Positions 16,427-25,644 are shown, counted from the first letter of the stretch. The stretch: DNA of 29,380 bases from Desulfobulbaceae bacterium (GCA_030599175.1 JAUVON010000001.1:1-29380); one strand, 5' to 3'. Translations and numbers: made by a program. The notes: generated by a model not told the origin, from the letters alone.

Positions 16427-16936
16427 ATGATAATAAAAGAACTGAATGGTCATAAACCGAAGATGGGGAAGGACTGTTTTTTTGCTGAGAATGCGGTGAT
16501 AGTTGGAGAAGTGGAGATGGGAGATCAGTGCTCCATCTGGTACAATGCTGTAATTCGCGGGGATGTTCACTATATCAAGATGGGAAATAAGGTAAACATC
16601 CAGGATGGCGCAGTTGTCCATGCAACGTATAAAAAATCACCAACTAATATCGGCAATAATGTTTCGGTAGGGCATAATGCGATAGTACATGGATGTACTA
16701 TTCATGACAATGTGCTTGTCGGAATGGGGGCAATAGTGATGGATGACTGTATTGTTGAGAGCAATACCATTATCGCTGCAGGTGCTGTTGTTACCCAGGG
16801 AACACATGTGGAAGGAGGCAGTATTTATGCAGGGGTGCCCGCTAAAAAGGTAAAAGATATCAGCAATGAGCTGATATCGGGTGAAATAGAACGAATTGCC
16901 AATAATTATATTAAGTATTCCGGCTGGTATAAGTAG
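16427..16936 (+). CDS. Gamma-class carbonic anhydrase family protein
   Basis: A 169-residue left-handed beta-helix protein built of hexapeptide repeats (residues about 15-140). The three metal-binding histidines are at 65 (VVHAT), 83 and 88 (VGHNAIVHG), with the conserved IRGD motif at 43-46 and Gln59-Asp60. This pattern fits CamH/YrdA-type gamma carbonic anhydrases; the acidic proton-shuttle loop of Cam is absent, so activity may be low or different. GAGGAG precedes the ATG. It has its own short upstream region after a terminator and is convergent with meaB, with only 9 bases between the stops. CO2/bicarbonate handling beside carboxyl-transfer enzymes is a sensible context, but the substrate is inferred. 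Confidence 0.88.
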   Translation: MIIKELNGHKPKMGKDCFFAENAVIVGEVEMGDQCSIWYNAVIRGDVHYIKMGNKVNIQDGAVVHATYKKSPTNIGNNVSVGHNAIVHGCTIHDNVLVGMGAIVMDDCIVESNTIIAAGAVVTQGTHVEGGSIYAGVPAKKVKDISNELISGEIERIANNYIKYSGWYK

Positions 16937-16945
16937 CGAGTTAGT

Positions 16946-17941
16946 TTATTTTTTGTTGTTCAGATGGGCGAGCAGACTATCAGCAGCGGCTGCGGGGGAG
17001 ATGAGTCCATCGGCGGTGTCCTGCTGGAGTTGTGGTAATATCTTTACCACATGGGGATTAGTATAGAACCATTGACGCAATCCTTCGTCTAAAAGAAAGG
17101 ACATCCAGTCAAGGGCCTGCCCCTTTCTCTTCTCAGCCATTTCTCCAGCTTCCGTCAATTTATTCTTGTGATCGAGAATAGTTTCCCAAATCTTATCGAT
17201 CCCCTTATGTTCTGTTGAGCTGCAGGTGAGAACTGGAGGATTCCAGTTGGGGCTGGCTGGCATGAGCATATGCAGAGCGGCCTGGTATTCCTTTTGGGCC
17301 ATCTCTGCACGAATGAGATTGTCACCATCCGCTTTATTGATGACAATGGCGTCGGCAACCTCAAGAACTCCCTTTTTAATGCCCTGCAGTTCATCGCCTG
17401 CCCCGGCAATCATAAGAACAAGAAAAAAATCCACCATTGAGGCAACGGTGGTTTCCGACTGACCCACTCCAACTGTCTCTATCATTACCACATCATATCC
17501 GGCAGCCTCACATACCAGCATAGTCTCCCTGGTTTTCCTGCCCACCCCTCCAAGAGTGCCGCTGGACGGCGAAGGCCGGATGAATGCCCTGCTATTTACA
17601 GCAAGCTTTTCCATTCGGGTTTTATCTCCCAGGATAGAACCGCCGCTGCGAGTACTGCTCGGATCGATGGCGAGTACTGCAATCCTGTGGTCCATTTCTG
17701 TCAGCATAGTACCGAAGCTTTCGATATAGGTACTCTTGCCGGCTCCGGGGACTCCGGTTATACCGAGTCGAACGCCTTTTCCGGTATAAGGCAGCAGCTG
17801 GTTGACAATGTTTTTTGCAAGTTCCTGATGGGCGGGGAGAGTACTTTCAATAAGAGTGATAGTCCTTGCCAGAAGCAAACGATCCTGGCTGAGTACACCC
17901 TCTACATATTCTTGTGGATCTTTAAGCATCGAAAGTGCCAT
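16946..17941 (-). CDS. meaB: Methylmalonyl-CoA mutase-associated GTPase MeaB
   Basis: A 331-residue G3E P-loop GTPase of the MeaB/ArgK family. Motifs: GVPGAGKST (63-71, Walker A), DPSSTRSGGSILGDKTRM (Switch region), ETVGVGQSE (base-sensing/Walker B area) and NKAD (about 203). MeaB gates cobalamin loading and protects the mutase from inactivation. It lies 129 bases downstream of the mutase gene on the same strand, which supports the assignment. No strong ribosome binding site was seen at 17941. A hairpin (17995-18034) lies in the gap, so expression might be set at the transcript level. Confidence 0.94.
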   Translation of the reverse strand: MALSMLKDPQEYVEGVLSQDRLLLARTITLIESTLPAHQELAKNIVNQLLPYTGKGVRLGITGVPGAGKSTYIESFGTMLTEMDHRIAVLAIDPSSTRSGGSILGDKTRMEKLAVNSRAFIRPSPSSGTLGGVGRKTRETMLVCEAAGYDVVMIETVGVGQSETTVASMVDFFLVLMIAGAGDELQGIKKGVLEVADAIVINKADGDNLIRAEMAQKEYQAALHMLMPASPNWNPPVLTCSSTEHKGIDKIWETILDHKNKLTEAGEMAEKRKGQALDWMSFLLDEGLRQWFYTNPHVVKILPQLQQDTADGLISPAAAADSLLAHLNNKK

Positions 17942-17994
17942 ATTTTTGAAACTCTGTTATAAAACCAGAAAAAACGTAAACTACAGAGTAGACT

Positions 17995-18034
17995 GAGAGC
18001 ACAGAGGAAAAACTAATCTTTTCTCTGTGCTCTC
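17995..18034 (-). repeat. Hairpin between the mutase gene and meaB
   Basis: Arms 17995-18011 (GAGAGCACAGAGGAAAA) and 18019-18034 (TTTTCTCTGTGCTCTC) pair over 16 bp with one bulge around a 7-base loop. No T-run follows in the direction of transcription, so it is more likely a processing or stabilising element. The right arm with its flank (18019-18039) matches 27680-27700 at 19 of 21 positions. Confidence 0.6.
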
Positions 18035-18070
18035 TGTGGTAAGATAACGCTTTTTTAAATTATGCTGCAT

Positions 18071-20206
18071 CTACAAATATTTTTCTTCCAGCAAAGTCAT
18101 GGTTCTGTCTGCTGAATCGGTTATAGGAGTGCCGGGACCGAAAATCGCCTTGACGCCAGCCTCAAAGAGAAAATCATAGTCTCCGGGAGGAATCACACCA
18201 CCAGCGACTACAATAATATCTTCACCGCCGATTTTCCCAAGTTCTTCAATCAGAGCAGGGACAAGGGATTTATGTCCTGCAGCCAGACTTGAGGCACCAA
18301 CAACATGTACGTCGTTTTCAATGGCCATTTTGGCAGCCTCTTCAGGTGTCTGGAACATTGGGCTGATATCAACATCAAAACCAAAATCTGCGTAAGCACT
18401 GGCCACTACCTTAAAACCACGGTCATGTCCATCCTGGCCCATTTTAGAAACGAGTAGTCGGGGGCGTCTGCCCTGTTTTTCAAGAAATGTGGCTGTTCTC
18501 TTTTTAAGGGCCTGGATGATATCATCATTCCCGCTGAATTCTGAAGAATAGACACCGGAGATACATCTGGTTGTTGCAACAAATCTTCCAAATACACTTT
18601 CCATTGCATCTGATATTTCACCTACGGTTGCACGGGCACGGACGGCAGGCAGGGCGGCTTCAAGGAGGTTGCCGCCGTTGGTGGCAGCGGAGGTAAGATC
18701 TGCCAACGCTTTTTCCACGGCTCCGCTGTCCCGGGTTGCCTTTATCTCTTTGAGCCTGGCGACCTGTTCATCTCTCACCGTTGAAGGTACTTCCCGAACG
18801 TCAAAATCGATCTTTTCATCAGCCAGTTTATATTTATTTACTCCCACAATGACATCAAGGCCTTGATCTATTCTGGCCTGTTTTCGGGCAGCGGATTCTT
18901 CAATTCGCATTTTAGGCATTCCGCTTTCAATCGCCTTGGCCATTCCTCCCAATCCTTCAATTTCATCGATGATCTTTTGAGCCTCGTCTATTATGCTGTT
19001 AGTCAGTGATTCAACATAGTAGGAGCCTCCAAGCGGATCAATAACCTGACATACCTGAGACTCTTCTTGGATGACTATCTGAGTGTTTCTGGCTATGCGT
19101 GCAGAAAAATCGGTCGGTAAGCCAATAGCTTCATCAAAAGAGTTAGTGTGCAGAGATTGAGTGCCTCCAAGAACAGCGGTCATTGCCTCAAGGGTTGTCC
19201 TGATTACATTGTTATAAGGGTCTTGTTGAGTAAGACTCCAGCCTGAGGTCTGGCAATGGGTCCTGAGCATGGAAGATTTTGGATTTGTGGGATTGAACTG
19301 GCTCATTAACCGGTGCCAGAGGAATCTGGCTGCACGAAGCATGGCAATGTCCATGAAAAAGTTCATGCCGATACCAAAGAAGAAGGAAAGTCTCGGGGCA
19401 AAGACATCAACGTCCATGCCACTTTCCAGAGCAGCCTTGACATATTCAACACCATCGGCCAGGGTGAAGGCAGTTTGCAGTACACTGTTGGCACCGGCCT
19501 CCATCATGTGGTATCCGCTGATGCTGATGGTATTATACCTGGGCATATTTTTCGAGCAGAAAGACATGATGTCCGAAATGATCCTCATTGATGGCGTGGG
19601 AGGATATATATAGGTGTTCCGGGTGAGGTATTCTTTCAGTATATCATTCTGAATGGTTCCGGAAAGCTGCTCATGACTTACGCCCTGTTCCTCAGCAGCA
19701 ACAATGTAGCCGGCAAGAATAGGGATAACAGCACCATTCATGGTCATGGAAACGGACATCTTATCCAGGGGGATCCCATCAAAGAGGATTTTCATGTCCT
19801 CTACTGAATCGATGGCTACACCTGCCTTACCAATATCTCCCGAGACCCTTGGGTGGTCGGAATCGTATCCGCGGTGTGTTGCAAGATCAAAGGCAACGGA
19901 GAGTCCTTTCTGCCCGGCAGCCAATGCCTTATGATAAAAGGCATTGGATTCTTTCGCTGTTGAAAAACCGGCATATTGCCTGATGGTCCATGGTCTTCCC
20001 GCATACATGGTAGCCATAGGCCCCCGCATATACGGTGCCATTCCAGGAAGGGTGTTGGCATCGAGACTTTCAAGGTCTTCAGCCGTGTAGAGCGGTTTAA
20101 CCTTTATACCTTCAGGAGTCATCCAGTCGAGGGTATCGACAGACTTCCCTTTCATCTGTTTTGAAGCGAGTTCTTTCCATTCTTCTAACTTCGGATGATC
20201 TGACAT
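18071..20206 (-). CDS. mcm: Methylmalonyl-CoA mutase, single-chain form
   Basis: A 711-residue adenosylcobalamin enzyme that interconverts (R)-methylmalonyl-CoA and succinyl-CoA. The N-terminal TIM barrel (about 30-550) has [20 protein letters not shown] and [10 protein letters not shown], close to the Propionibacterium large chain and to the human enzyme. The C-terminal cobalamin domain carries MGQDGHDRG, with His594 as the lower cobalt ligand. All parts are intact, so it should be a homodimer that needs no separate small subunit. I chose the start at 20206 (GAGGAT upstream); 20239 would add 11 residues. It is preceded by the epimerase gene after 49 bases and followed by meaB, a textbook functional cluster. 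Confidence 0.95.
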   Translation of the reverse strand: MSDHPKLEEWKELASKQMKGKSVDTLDWMTPEGIKVKPLYTAEDLESLDANTLPGMAPYMRGPMATMYAGRPWTIRQYAGFSTAKESNAFYHKALAAGQKGLSVAFDLATHRGYDSDHPRVSGDIGKAGVAIDSVEDMKILFDGIPLDKMSVSMTMNGAVIPILAGYIVAAEEQGVSHEQLSGTIQNDILKEYLTRNTYIYPPTPSMRIISDIMSFCSKNMPRYNTISISGYHMMEAGANSVLQTAFTLADGVEYVKAALESGMDVDVFAPRLSFFFGIGMNFFMDIAMLRAARFLWHRLMSQFNPTNPKSSMLRTHCQTSGWSLTQQDPYNNVIRTTLEAMTAVLGGTQSLHTNSFDEAIGLPTDFSARIARNTQIVIQEESQVCQVIDPLGGSYYVESLTNSIIDEAQKIIDEIEGLGGMAKAIESGMPKMRIEESAARKQARIDQGLDVIVGVNKYKLADEKIDFDVREVPSTVRDEQVARLKEIKATRDSGAVEKALADLTSAATNGGNLLEAALPAVRARATVGEISDAMESVFGRFVATTRCISGVYSSEFSGNDDIIQALKKRTATFLEKQGRRPRLLVSKMGQDGHDRGFKVVASAYADFGFDVDISPMFQTPEEAAKMAIENDVHVVGASSLAAGHKSLVPALIEELGKIGGEDIIVVAGGVIPPGDYDFLFEAGVKAIFGPGTPITDSADRTMTLLEEKYL

Positions 20207-20255
20207 TAGTTTATCCTCATTTTTAAAACACTCCGGCAATGCCGGTTAAAAAATC

Positions 20256-20660
20256 TTATGAACGCTCACAAAGTTCTACCAGTACACCACCGGTCGCCTT
20301 GGGGTGTAAAAATGCAATTTTCGCACCACCGGCACCAATTCTCGGTTCCTGGTCAATCAGTTGAATTCCTTTTTCTTTCAACTCTGCGAGTGCATCTTCT
20401 ATATTTGCTACCCGGAAGGCGACATGTTGAAATCCCTGGCCTCTTTTCTCGATGAATTTTGCTACAGGACCTTCAGGAGAAGTGGATTCAAGAAGTTCGA
20501 CCTCGCTGTCTCCGACCGGGAAGAAGGCGGTAGTGACTTTCTGTGCTTCTACAGTTTCTGCACCTTCAAATTCAAGACCAAGGATATCAGACCAGAAGTT
20601 TTTTCCTTCATCAATGCTGTTTACTGCTATACCCAGATGATCAATTTTTAGTATTTCCAT
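20256..20660 (-). CDS. mce: Methylmalonyl-CoA epimerase
   Basis: A 134-residue vicinal-oxygen-chelate protein that swaps the S and R forms of methylmalonyl-CoA, which links the carboxyltransferase (S form) to the mutase (R form). Probable metal ligands are His8 (KIDHLGIAV), Glu55 (VELLE), His79 (GFQHVAFRV) and Glu129 (VLVELCE). The spacing between the last two equals that in the Propionibacterium enzyme. AGGAG lies 7 bases before the ATG. It sits between tetR and the mutase gene on the same strand. Confidence 0.94.
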   Translation of the reverse strand: MEILKIDHLGIAVNSIDEGKNFWSDILGLEFEGAETVEAQKVTTAFFPVGDSEVELLESTSPEGPVAKFIEKRGQGFQHVAFRVANIEDALAELKEKGIQLIDQEPRIGAGGAKIAFLHPKATGGVLVELCERS

Positions 20661-20729
20661 TTTTTATCTCCTGAAAAGTGTGAATTGACGCCAACAGGCG
20701 TTTAAATATCTGATATATTATTTTTACTG

Positions 20730-21329
20730 TCAATCATGAGTTTTCTGAGGATTTTTCATTCCCTGCCATACCATTTCAAACATTACATTGGCCTGGTCGG
20801 CTAGACTTTCCTCTTTTCCGCGCAAAATCCACATAAAAAAACTGCGTTGAACAAAGCCCATAACAAAGTCGAGTAAAATCCCTGCACGTACATCAGGGTT
20901 GAGGATACCTTCGCTCTGTCCTTGGCGAAGTACATCAATCATCAGTGACATCATTCTGGGTTGGGCGAATGTTTCATCAACCATCCATGTCTTCATCGGT
21001 AAAGTCATGAAAATAATTCTTCCAAATTTTTCATGACGCTCGTAGTAGTCGAGCTGAAGCCAGAAAACTTTGCGGAGCTTTTCTTTTAGATTTTCAATCC
21101 CATGCAGGTGGTCAATTATTCGATCTGTTAATTTACCCATCCAGATATCCACAAAAGCAAAAACGAGGCGCTCTTTACTGCCATAGTGCTTGTAAATTGT
21201 TGTAAAGCTCACTCCAGCATTGTTGGCAATATCACGAATTGAGGCCTTGTGGAAATCTGAACTCGAAAAAACTTCCAGCACGGCACGTTCAAGTCGTTTA
21301 TGGATGTCGTCGTTTATGTCGTTCAACAT
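20730..21329 (-). CDS. TetR-family transcriptional regulator
   Basis: A 199-residue one-domain regulator with an N-terminal TetR helix-turn-helix (about 10-55): IRDIANNAGVSFTTIYKHYGSKERLVFAF is the recognition segment. The C-terminal ligand domain is variable, with PMKTW and LDFVMGFVQRSFFMW features; the ligand cannot be read from sequence, but an acyl-CoA such as propionyl-CoA or methylmalonyl-CoA is plausible from context. Its start codon overlaps one copy of the 13-base palindrome (21323-21335) and a second lies upstream (21514-21526), which suggests autoregulation. It lies between the mmd operon and mce on the same strand. It is the best candidate for binding all copies of the palindrome. 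Confidence 0.9.
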   Translation of the reverse strand: MLNDINDDIHKRLERAVLEVFSSSDFHKASIRDIANNAGVSFTTIYKHYGSKERLVFAFVDIWMGKLTDRIIDHLHGIENLKEKLRKVFWLQLDYYERHEKFGRIIFMTLPMKTWMVDETFAQPRMMSLMIDVLRQGQSEGILNPDVRAGILLDFVMGFVQRSFFMWILRGKEESLADQANVMFEMVWQGMKNPQKTHD

Positions 21330-21335
21330 TGTTAC
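21323..21335. promoter_or_regulatory. Putative TetR operator over the tetR start codon
   Basis: On the minus strand this reads GTAACAATGTTGA, eleven of thirteen to the perfect palindrome; the ATG inside it (21327-21329) is the tetR start codon. A bound repressor here would block elongation into its own gene. Confidence 0.5.
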
Positions 21336-21491
21336 TCTTGTACGGTTTAAGTGCTATGGCTTTTTGTTGGCAGGGAGGTAAGATCTTGAAGTTCCATGAT
21401 TTAAAATCATACCTTATCCCTACTGTGTAGTGTTGTTATTCTAGTTATCTTGACTTAACAGTATGAAATATATTCCTTAATAATTATTTAA

Positions 21492-21520
21492 GTTATCAGT
21501 GTCTCTCAGAATAAGAACAA
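21492..21520 (-). promoter_or_regulatory. Putative tetR promoter
   Basis: On the minus strand TTGTTC (21515-21520), a 17-base spacer and GATAAC (21492-21497). Both hexamers match the consensus at about four of six positions. The -35 is part of the palindrome copy at 21514-21526. A start near 21485 would leave a leader of about 155 bases. Confidence 0.3.
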
Positions 21521-21526
21521 TGTTAC
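21514..21526. promoter_or_regulatory. Putative TetR operator upstream of tetR
   Basis: AGAACAATGTTAC, eleven of thirteen to the perfect palindrome, in the 262-base gap between mmdB and tetR. It overlaps the -35 of the proposed tetR promoter. Confidence 0.5.
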
Positions 21527-21591
21527 ATTCTAATGTTTAATGTAAATACAAATAGTTTTCAAGTAAAAAACTGATTTGAATTGACATGATA

Positions 21592-22755
21592 TTAGTTGCC
21601 AAAGAGCGACAGAAGAACTCCAGCTGAGACAGCTGACCCTATGACACCCGCCACATTTGGTCCCATTGCATGCATGAGAAGAAAATTCCCGGGATCCTCT
21701 TTTTGACCGACAACCTGGGATACTCTTGCAGCCATGGGTACTGCCGAGACACCGGCAGAGCCGATAAGCGGGTTAATGTTAACATTCATTACTCTGTTCA
21801 TCAGTTTGGCCAGTAGTACTCCCGAGGCTGTGCCTATTGCAAATGCGGTGACGCCAAGGGCTAATATGGCGAGGGTCTCCACCCGCAAAAACTGTTCGGC
21901 CGTTGCGGTGGCACCGACAGTTACCCCAAGAAAGATGGTTATAATGTTGATCATGGCATTTTTTGCGGTATCTTCAAGTCGTGCGACAACGCCGCATTCC
22001 CTGAACAGGTTTCCAAGCATCAGCATGCCGATCAGGGTGGCGGCCGGCGGGACAATTAATGACACCAGTATGGTCACAATGATGGGGAAAAGAATCTTTT
22101 CCCGTTGACTGACCTCGCGGAGTTGGGTCATTTTGATGACACGCTCTTTCTGGGTGGTAAGCAACCGCATGATCGGCGGCTGAATTATCGGAACCAGTGC
22201 CATGTAAGAGTAGGCCGCGATGGCAATCGGCCCGAGAAGGTGTGGAGCAAGTTTAGAAGAAAGGAATATTGCGGTGGGGCCGTCCGCGCCGCCTATGATA
22301 CCAATGGATGCTGCTTCCTGGGCTGTAAATAGTCCCGAGGCGATTGCGCCCATAAATGTGATAAAAATACCAAACTGGGCTGCTGCACCGAGGAGAAGAG
22401 ATTTGGGGTTGGCAATAAGCGGTCCAAAGTCAGTCATTGCACCCACTCCCATAAAAATAAGCGGAGGAAAAATCCCAAGGTGGTCACCCTGGAAAAGGTA
22501 GTAGAGAAGCCCCCCGGGTTCAGCAGTATGGATGGTATCTTTTGTTATTTCCAAAATCGGTTCGGCCATCAGACCGGCGAAGGGAAGATTGGTAAGAAGT
22601 ACACCGAAAGCAATTGGTACCAGGAGGAGCGGCTCAAATTTTTTTACAATTGCCAGGTAGAGGAGAAGGCAGGCTACGCCGATCATTGCAATCGGGCCGA
22701 TTGTAAGGCCGGCAAAACCTGTGCTTCTGATAAAAATTATTAATGAATCAAGCAT
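21592..22755 (-). CDS. mmdB: Sodium-translocating decarboxylase beta subunit (MmdB/OadB)
   Basis: A 387-residue integral membrane protein with about nine to eleven hydrophobic segments. It decarboxylates carboxybiotin and couples this to sodium export. Key residues of the family are present: Asp158 in [10 protein letters not shown], the SYMALVP tyrosines (182-184), and Asn367 with Ser374 in [15 protein letters not shown]. Length is that of the short beta type. GGGAGG precedes the ATG. It is the last gene of the mmdA-mmdD-mmdC-mmdB order. The subunit is shared in type by methylmalonyl-CoA, oxaloacetate and glutaconyl-CoA decarboxylases; the adjacent MmdA and the methylmalonyl-CoA genes decide the name. 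Confidence 0.93.
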   Translation of the reverse strand: MLDSLIIFIRSTGFAGLTIGPIAMIGVACLLLYLAIVKKFEPLLLVPIAFGVLLTNLPFAGLMAEPILEITKDTIHTAEPGGLLYYLFQGDHLGIFPPLIFMGVGAMTDFGPLIANPKSLLLGAAAQFGIFITFMGAIASGLFTAQEAASIGIIGGADGPTAIFLSSKLAPHLLGPIAIAAYSYMALVPIIQPPIMRLLTTQKERVIKMTQLREVSQREKILFPIIVTILVSLIVPPAATLIGMLMLGNLFRECGVVARLEDTAKNAMINIITIFLGVTVGATATAEQFLRVETLAILALGVTAFAIGTASGVLLAKLMNRVMNVNINPLIGSAGVSAVPMAARVSQVVGQKEDPGNFLLMHAMGPNVAGVIGSAVSAGVLLSLFGN

Positions 22756-22770
22756 GGTGGGAGCCTCCCT

Positions 22771-23184
22771 TTATGAAGTCACTACTACCAGAATATCTCC
22801 GGCGTTGACAGATGTACCCTGACTTATTGTGACCTCCTGAACAGTGCCATCACAGGGGGCCATTATTTCATTTTCCATTTTCATGGCTTCGAGAATCAAA
22901 AGGGTTTGTCCCTTTGAAACAGTATCACCATCGGTTACAGCAATGGAGATTACAGTCCCGGGCATAGGGGCAACCACTGTTCCATCAATGTCTCCGGTAT
23001 CCGGTGTGGGCCGGGTCTGCCTCTGTTGTGCAGGCGGGGCGGGCTGTGGCTTTGAAACCACTGGCTTAGGCGTCGTTGGAGCGGCTGCTTTTGTCTGGAC
23101 GGACGGGGTCTGGGCTTCTTCAGCCAGTTCTTCAATGCCAACCTTATACTCACTGCCGTTTACAACTACTCTGAACATTTTCAT
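22771..23184 (-). CDS. mmdC: Biotin carrier subunit of methylmalonyl-CoA decarboxylase
   Basis: A 137-residue biotin protein. A short N-terminal strand segment (MFRVVVNGSEYKVGIEEL) is followed by an Ala/Pro/Lys hinge (about 24-62) and a biotinyl domain with EAMKMEN; Lys102 is the biotin site. It shuttles the carboxyl from MmdA to MmdB. GGAG lies 9 bases upstream, and spacing to both neighbours is only 15 to 20 bases, so it is within the operon. Its layout equals the C-terminal end of the 5S-biotin fusion at 14314, including the N-terminal strand before the hinge. Confidence 0.92.
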   Translation of the reverse strand: MKMFRVVVNGSEYKVGIEELAEEAQTPSVQTKAAAPTTPKPVVSKPQPAPPAQQRQTRPTPDTGDIDGTVVAPMPGTVISIAVTDGDTVSKGQTLLILEAMKMENEIMAPCDGTVQEVTISQGTSVNAGDILVVVTS

Positions 23185-23204
23185 AATGGGTATCTCCAGG
23201 ATAT

Positions 23205-23612
23205 TTATAGTCTGCTATTCATTTGTTCCAGCCTTCCCGTCCTGTTCCACGCCGACGAGGAGTCTTCAATTTTTTCTATGTTTCTGATGACAATATTATT
23301 TACCGATGTTTTCAATTGCAGTGCGATAACAGAGCTGATGACGGCAATAAGTTCGTTGTCGTCTGCTCCGGTTACCTCAGGAGAGGGTGCGGGTGGGCTT
23401 GAATGCAAAGCTTTCTGGACAGATTGCTTTGCAGGTCGTCCCAGCATTTTTTCCATGAGAACCATGGCAAACTGCAGTACAATAAGGGATATAAAGGTGA
23501 TGCCCATGCCGAGGATAGTTGCCATCAGACCTGCAAAAAGTTTATCAGAGAGCGACAGAGTCTGGATTATTTCCGGGTCTGCAAATTTGGCTAAGAGTTG
23601 CGTTGTGGTCAT
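23205..23612 (-). CDS. mmdD: OadG-family membrane subunit (MmdD-like delta/gamma subunit)
   Basis: A 135-residue protein with one N-terminal transmembrane segment (about 24-50, LFAGLMATILGMGITFISLI), a short Pro/Ser linker and a C-terminal domain ELIAVISSVIALQL ... SAWNRTGRLEQMNSR. This is the small subunit that holds the carboxyltransferase on the membrane partner in sodium-pumping decarboxylases. AGGAG precedes the ATG; it starts 15 bases after mmdA. The C-terminal part is the pattern shared with the soluble adaptor at 13911. Confidence 0.87.
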   Translation of the reverse strand: MTTTQLLAKFADPEIIQTLSLSDKLFAGLMATILGMGITFISLIVLQFAMVLMEKMLGRPAKQSVQKALHSSPPAPSPEVTGADDNELIAVISSVIALQLKTSVNNIVIRNIEKIEDSSSAWNRTGRLEQMNSRL

Positions 23613-23627
23613 GTTGGTCTCCTGGAT

Positions 23628-25175
23628 TTATAGAGGGATATTGCCGTGTTTTTTGGCAGGGCGTCTTTCCCTTTTTCCCTGAAGCATATTGAAGGCGTCT
23701 ATGATTCGTTGACGGGTGGCGCGGGGTTCAATCACATCATCAACAAAGCCCCTTTCTGCGGCTTTGTAAGGGGTGGCGAATTCTGCGCTGTACTCATCGA
23801 GTATTTTCTTTTTCGTAGCCGTCTTATCTTCAGCTTTTGCGATTTCTTTTCTGAAGATGATGTTAACTGCTCCTTCTGATCCCATGACAGCCACTTCTGC
23901 TGTAGGCCAGGCAAATACCATATCGGCGCCCAGTGATTTTGAGCACATCGCAACATATGCACCTCCATATGCTTTGCGGGTAATAAGAGTAACTTTGGGC
24001 ACTGTGGCCTCGCTGTAAGCGTAGAGAATTTTGGCACCATGTCTGATGATCCCACCATATTCCTGGGTTGTACCGGGAAGAAATCCGGGTACATCAACCA
24101 GGGTGAGCAGTGGGATGTTAAAGGCGTCACAGGTTCTGACAAATCTGGAGATTTTGTCGCCGGCGTTCATATCAAGGCAGCCGGCCATCACTTTGGGTTG
24201 GTTGGCGATGATGCCGACAGAGTTGCCGTTGATCCTTGCCAGGCCGGTTACGACGTTTGTGGCAAAGAATTTCTGATATTGCATGAATTTGCCATTATCC
24301 ACAATTGGAATGATCACATCGAGTATATCATAAGGCTTATTGGCGTTGTCGGGTATCAGACTGTCAAGCTCTTCGATTTGCCTGTTGAGGTTGTCTTGAA
24401 TAGTTACGGCAGGGGCTTTTTCCATGCTGTTAGATGGTAGAAAGCCAACCAGCTGCCTGATGTTTTCAAGGCACTCTATTTCTGTTGAGGCAATGTAATG
24501 TACATTTCCGCTGATGCTGTTGTGGGTCATTGCCCCACCAAGATCTTCGGCTGATACTATTTCTCCTGTTACTGTTTTTATCACCTGGGGACCGGTAATA
24601 AACATTTGTGAAGTTTTATCCACCATGAAGATAAAATCCGTTAGAGCCGGAGAATAAACAGCCCCGCCTGCGCAGGGGCCCATGATCGCAGATATTTGCG
24701 GGATTACGCCTGAGTAGATTGAGTTTCGGTAAAAAATATCTCCGTAGCCGGAGAGAGCGTCAACAGACTCCTGGATTCTGGCCCCCCCGGAATCGTTCAG
24801 TCCTACTAGAGGTGCACCTACTTTTGCCGCAGCATCCATAGCCTTGACAACCTTTTTGGCGTGCATTTCACCAAGTGCACCTCCGGTAATAGTAAAATCC
24901 TGGGAGAAGGCGTATACAATTCGTCCTTCTACCAATCCGTATCCTGTAACAACAGATTCCCCCTCAAAACCGAGCTTGTCCATACCGAAGTTGGTACATC
25001 TGCAGTTGACAAAGGCATCCGTTTCAATGAATGAGCCTTTGTCAAACAGATGTTCGAGTCGCTCTCGTGCTGTTAACGTCCCTTTGGCATGTTGTTTTTC
25101 AATTCTATCGGAACCGCCTCCCAGAGCGATTTTTTTCCTTTTTTGTAACAGTTGTTCTCTTTTTTCTAAGGACAT
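23628..25175 (-). CDS. mmdA: Methylmalonyl-CoA decarboxylase alpha subunit (carboxyltransferase)
   Basis: A 515-residue carboxyltransferase of the PccB/MmdA family, which takes the carboxyl from methylmalonyl-CoA onto biotin and releases propionyl-CoA. Motifs: [31 protein letters not shown] with [19 protein letters not shown], and [21 protein letters not shown] with KAYGGAYVAMCSK; it ends KKHGNIPL. The start at 25175 follows AAGGAG; the in-frame upstream ATG at 25235 would read through a dispersed repeat and is rejected. First gene of the four-gene operon with membrane subunits, which is why I name it MmdA. It is a clear paralogue of the protein at 11950, of nearly the same length. Confidence 0.93.
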   Translation of the reverse strand: MSLEKREQLLQKRKKIALGGGSDRIEKQHAKGTLTARERLEHLFDKGSFIETDAFVNCRCTNFGMDKLGFEGESVVTGYGLVEGRIVYAFSQDFTITGGALGEMHAKKVVKAMDAAAKVGAPLVGLNDSGGARIQESVDALSGYGDIFYRNSIYSGVIPQISAIMGPCAGGAVYSPALTDFIFMVDKTSQMFITGPQVIKTVTGEIVSAEDLGGAMTHNSISGNVHYIASTEIECLENIRQLVGFLPSNSMEKAPAVTIQDNLNRQIEELDSLIPDNANKPYDILDVIIPIVDNGKFMQYQKFFATNVVTGLARINGNSVGIIANQPKVMAGCLDMNAGDKISRFVRTCDAFNIPLLTLVDVPGFLPGTTQEYGGIIRHGAKILYAYSEATVPKVTLITRKAYGGAYVAMCSKSLGADMVFAWPTAEVAVMGSEGAVNIIFRKEIAKAEDKTATKKKILDEYSAEFATPYKAAERGFVDDVIEPRATRQRIIDAFNMLQGKRERRPAKKHGNIPL

Positions 25176-25199
25176 GATGTAAACTCCTTGATGAATATT

Positions 25200-25329
25200 T
25201 AGTGCCTTACTCCAGAACTTCTGTAATAAAAACAAAAAATCGAGGAAGGTCGGTTAAAATAATATGGTTAAATATAATTCTATGGCACTTATCCAAGCAT
25301 TCTAAAATTCCGATTTATTCGGGTTAGTG
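25200..25329 (+). repeat. Dispersed ~130-bp repeat, copy B
   Basis: Aligns end to end with 14112-14242 in the same orientation on the plus strand; both begin TAGTGCCTTACTCC and end TTCGGGTTAGTG. It lies 24 bases upstream of the mmdA start, so it forms part of the untranslated leader of the mmd operon in antisense orientation to copy A relative to its host gene. Confidence 0.8.
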
Positions 25330-25494
25330 ACTTTTTTTTGATATTATGTATTAAAAACACAATGTTAGCCCACCGTCAATCGGCAGGAGAGGAACGAGAC
25401 ATCGGGAAATCAGAATAATAAAACCACTCTTCAGCGGGTGGATAAGGTAGTTGTTAGTTTCGGTATGCTATTAAAATTACTTATGATACCTGAG

Positions 25495-25507
25495 ATAACA
25501 TTGTTAT
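25495..25507. promoter_or_regulatory. Putative TetR operator (ATAACATTGTTAT)
   Basis: A perfect 6+1+6 palindrome that differs from GTAACAATGTTAC only in its outermost base pair. It is followed after three bases by a second copy at 25511-25523. Confidence 0.55.
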
Positions 25508-25510
25508 TTG

Positions 25511-25523
25511 ATAATATTGTTAA
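25511..25523. promoter_or_regulatory. Putative TetR operator, weaker tandem copy
   Basis: ATAATATTGTTAA, ten of thirteen to the palindrome GTAACATTGTTAC. Its centre is 16 bases from that of the neighbouring copy, about one and a half helical turns. Confidence 0.4.
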
Positions 25524-25616
25524 GGTAGTTTCCAGTTACCTGAGATGTTTTCGTCAGGGTCTTTGTGTGTATGTTAATGTTTGTATATGTTTAATATAAT
25601 AAAATATGTATACATT

Positions 25617-25644
25617 GTTATAAACTTACTTTAAAAGGTAACAA
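25617..25644 (-). promoter_or_regulatory. Putative mmd operon promoter
   Basis: On the minus strand TTGTTA (25639-25644), a 16-base spacer and TATAAC (25617-25622, five of six). The -35 is part of the perfect palindrome at 25638-25650, the same arrangement as proposed for tetR. The leader to mmdA would be about 435 bases and include repeat B. Confidence 0.35.

Noticed and set aside
25176..25235. N-terminal extension of mmdA to an ATG at 25235
   Set aside because: The added residues are the reverse reading of the dispersed repeat, while AAGGAG stands before the ATG at 25175.
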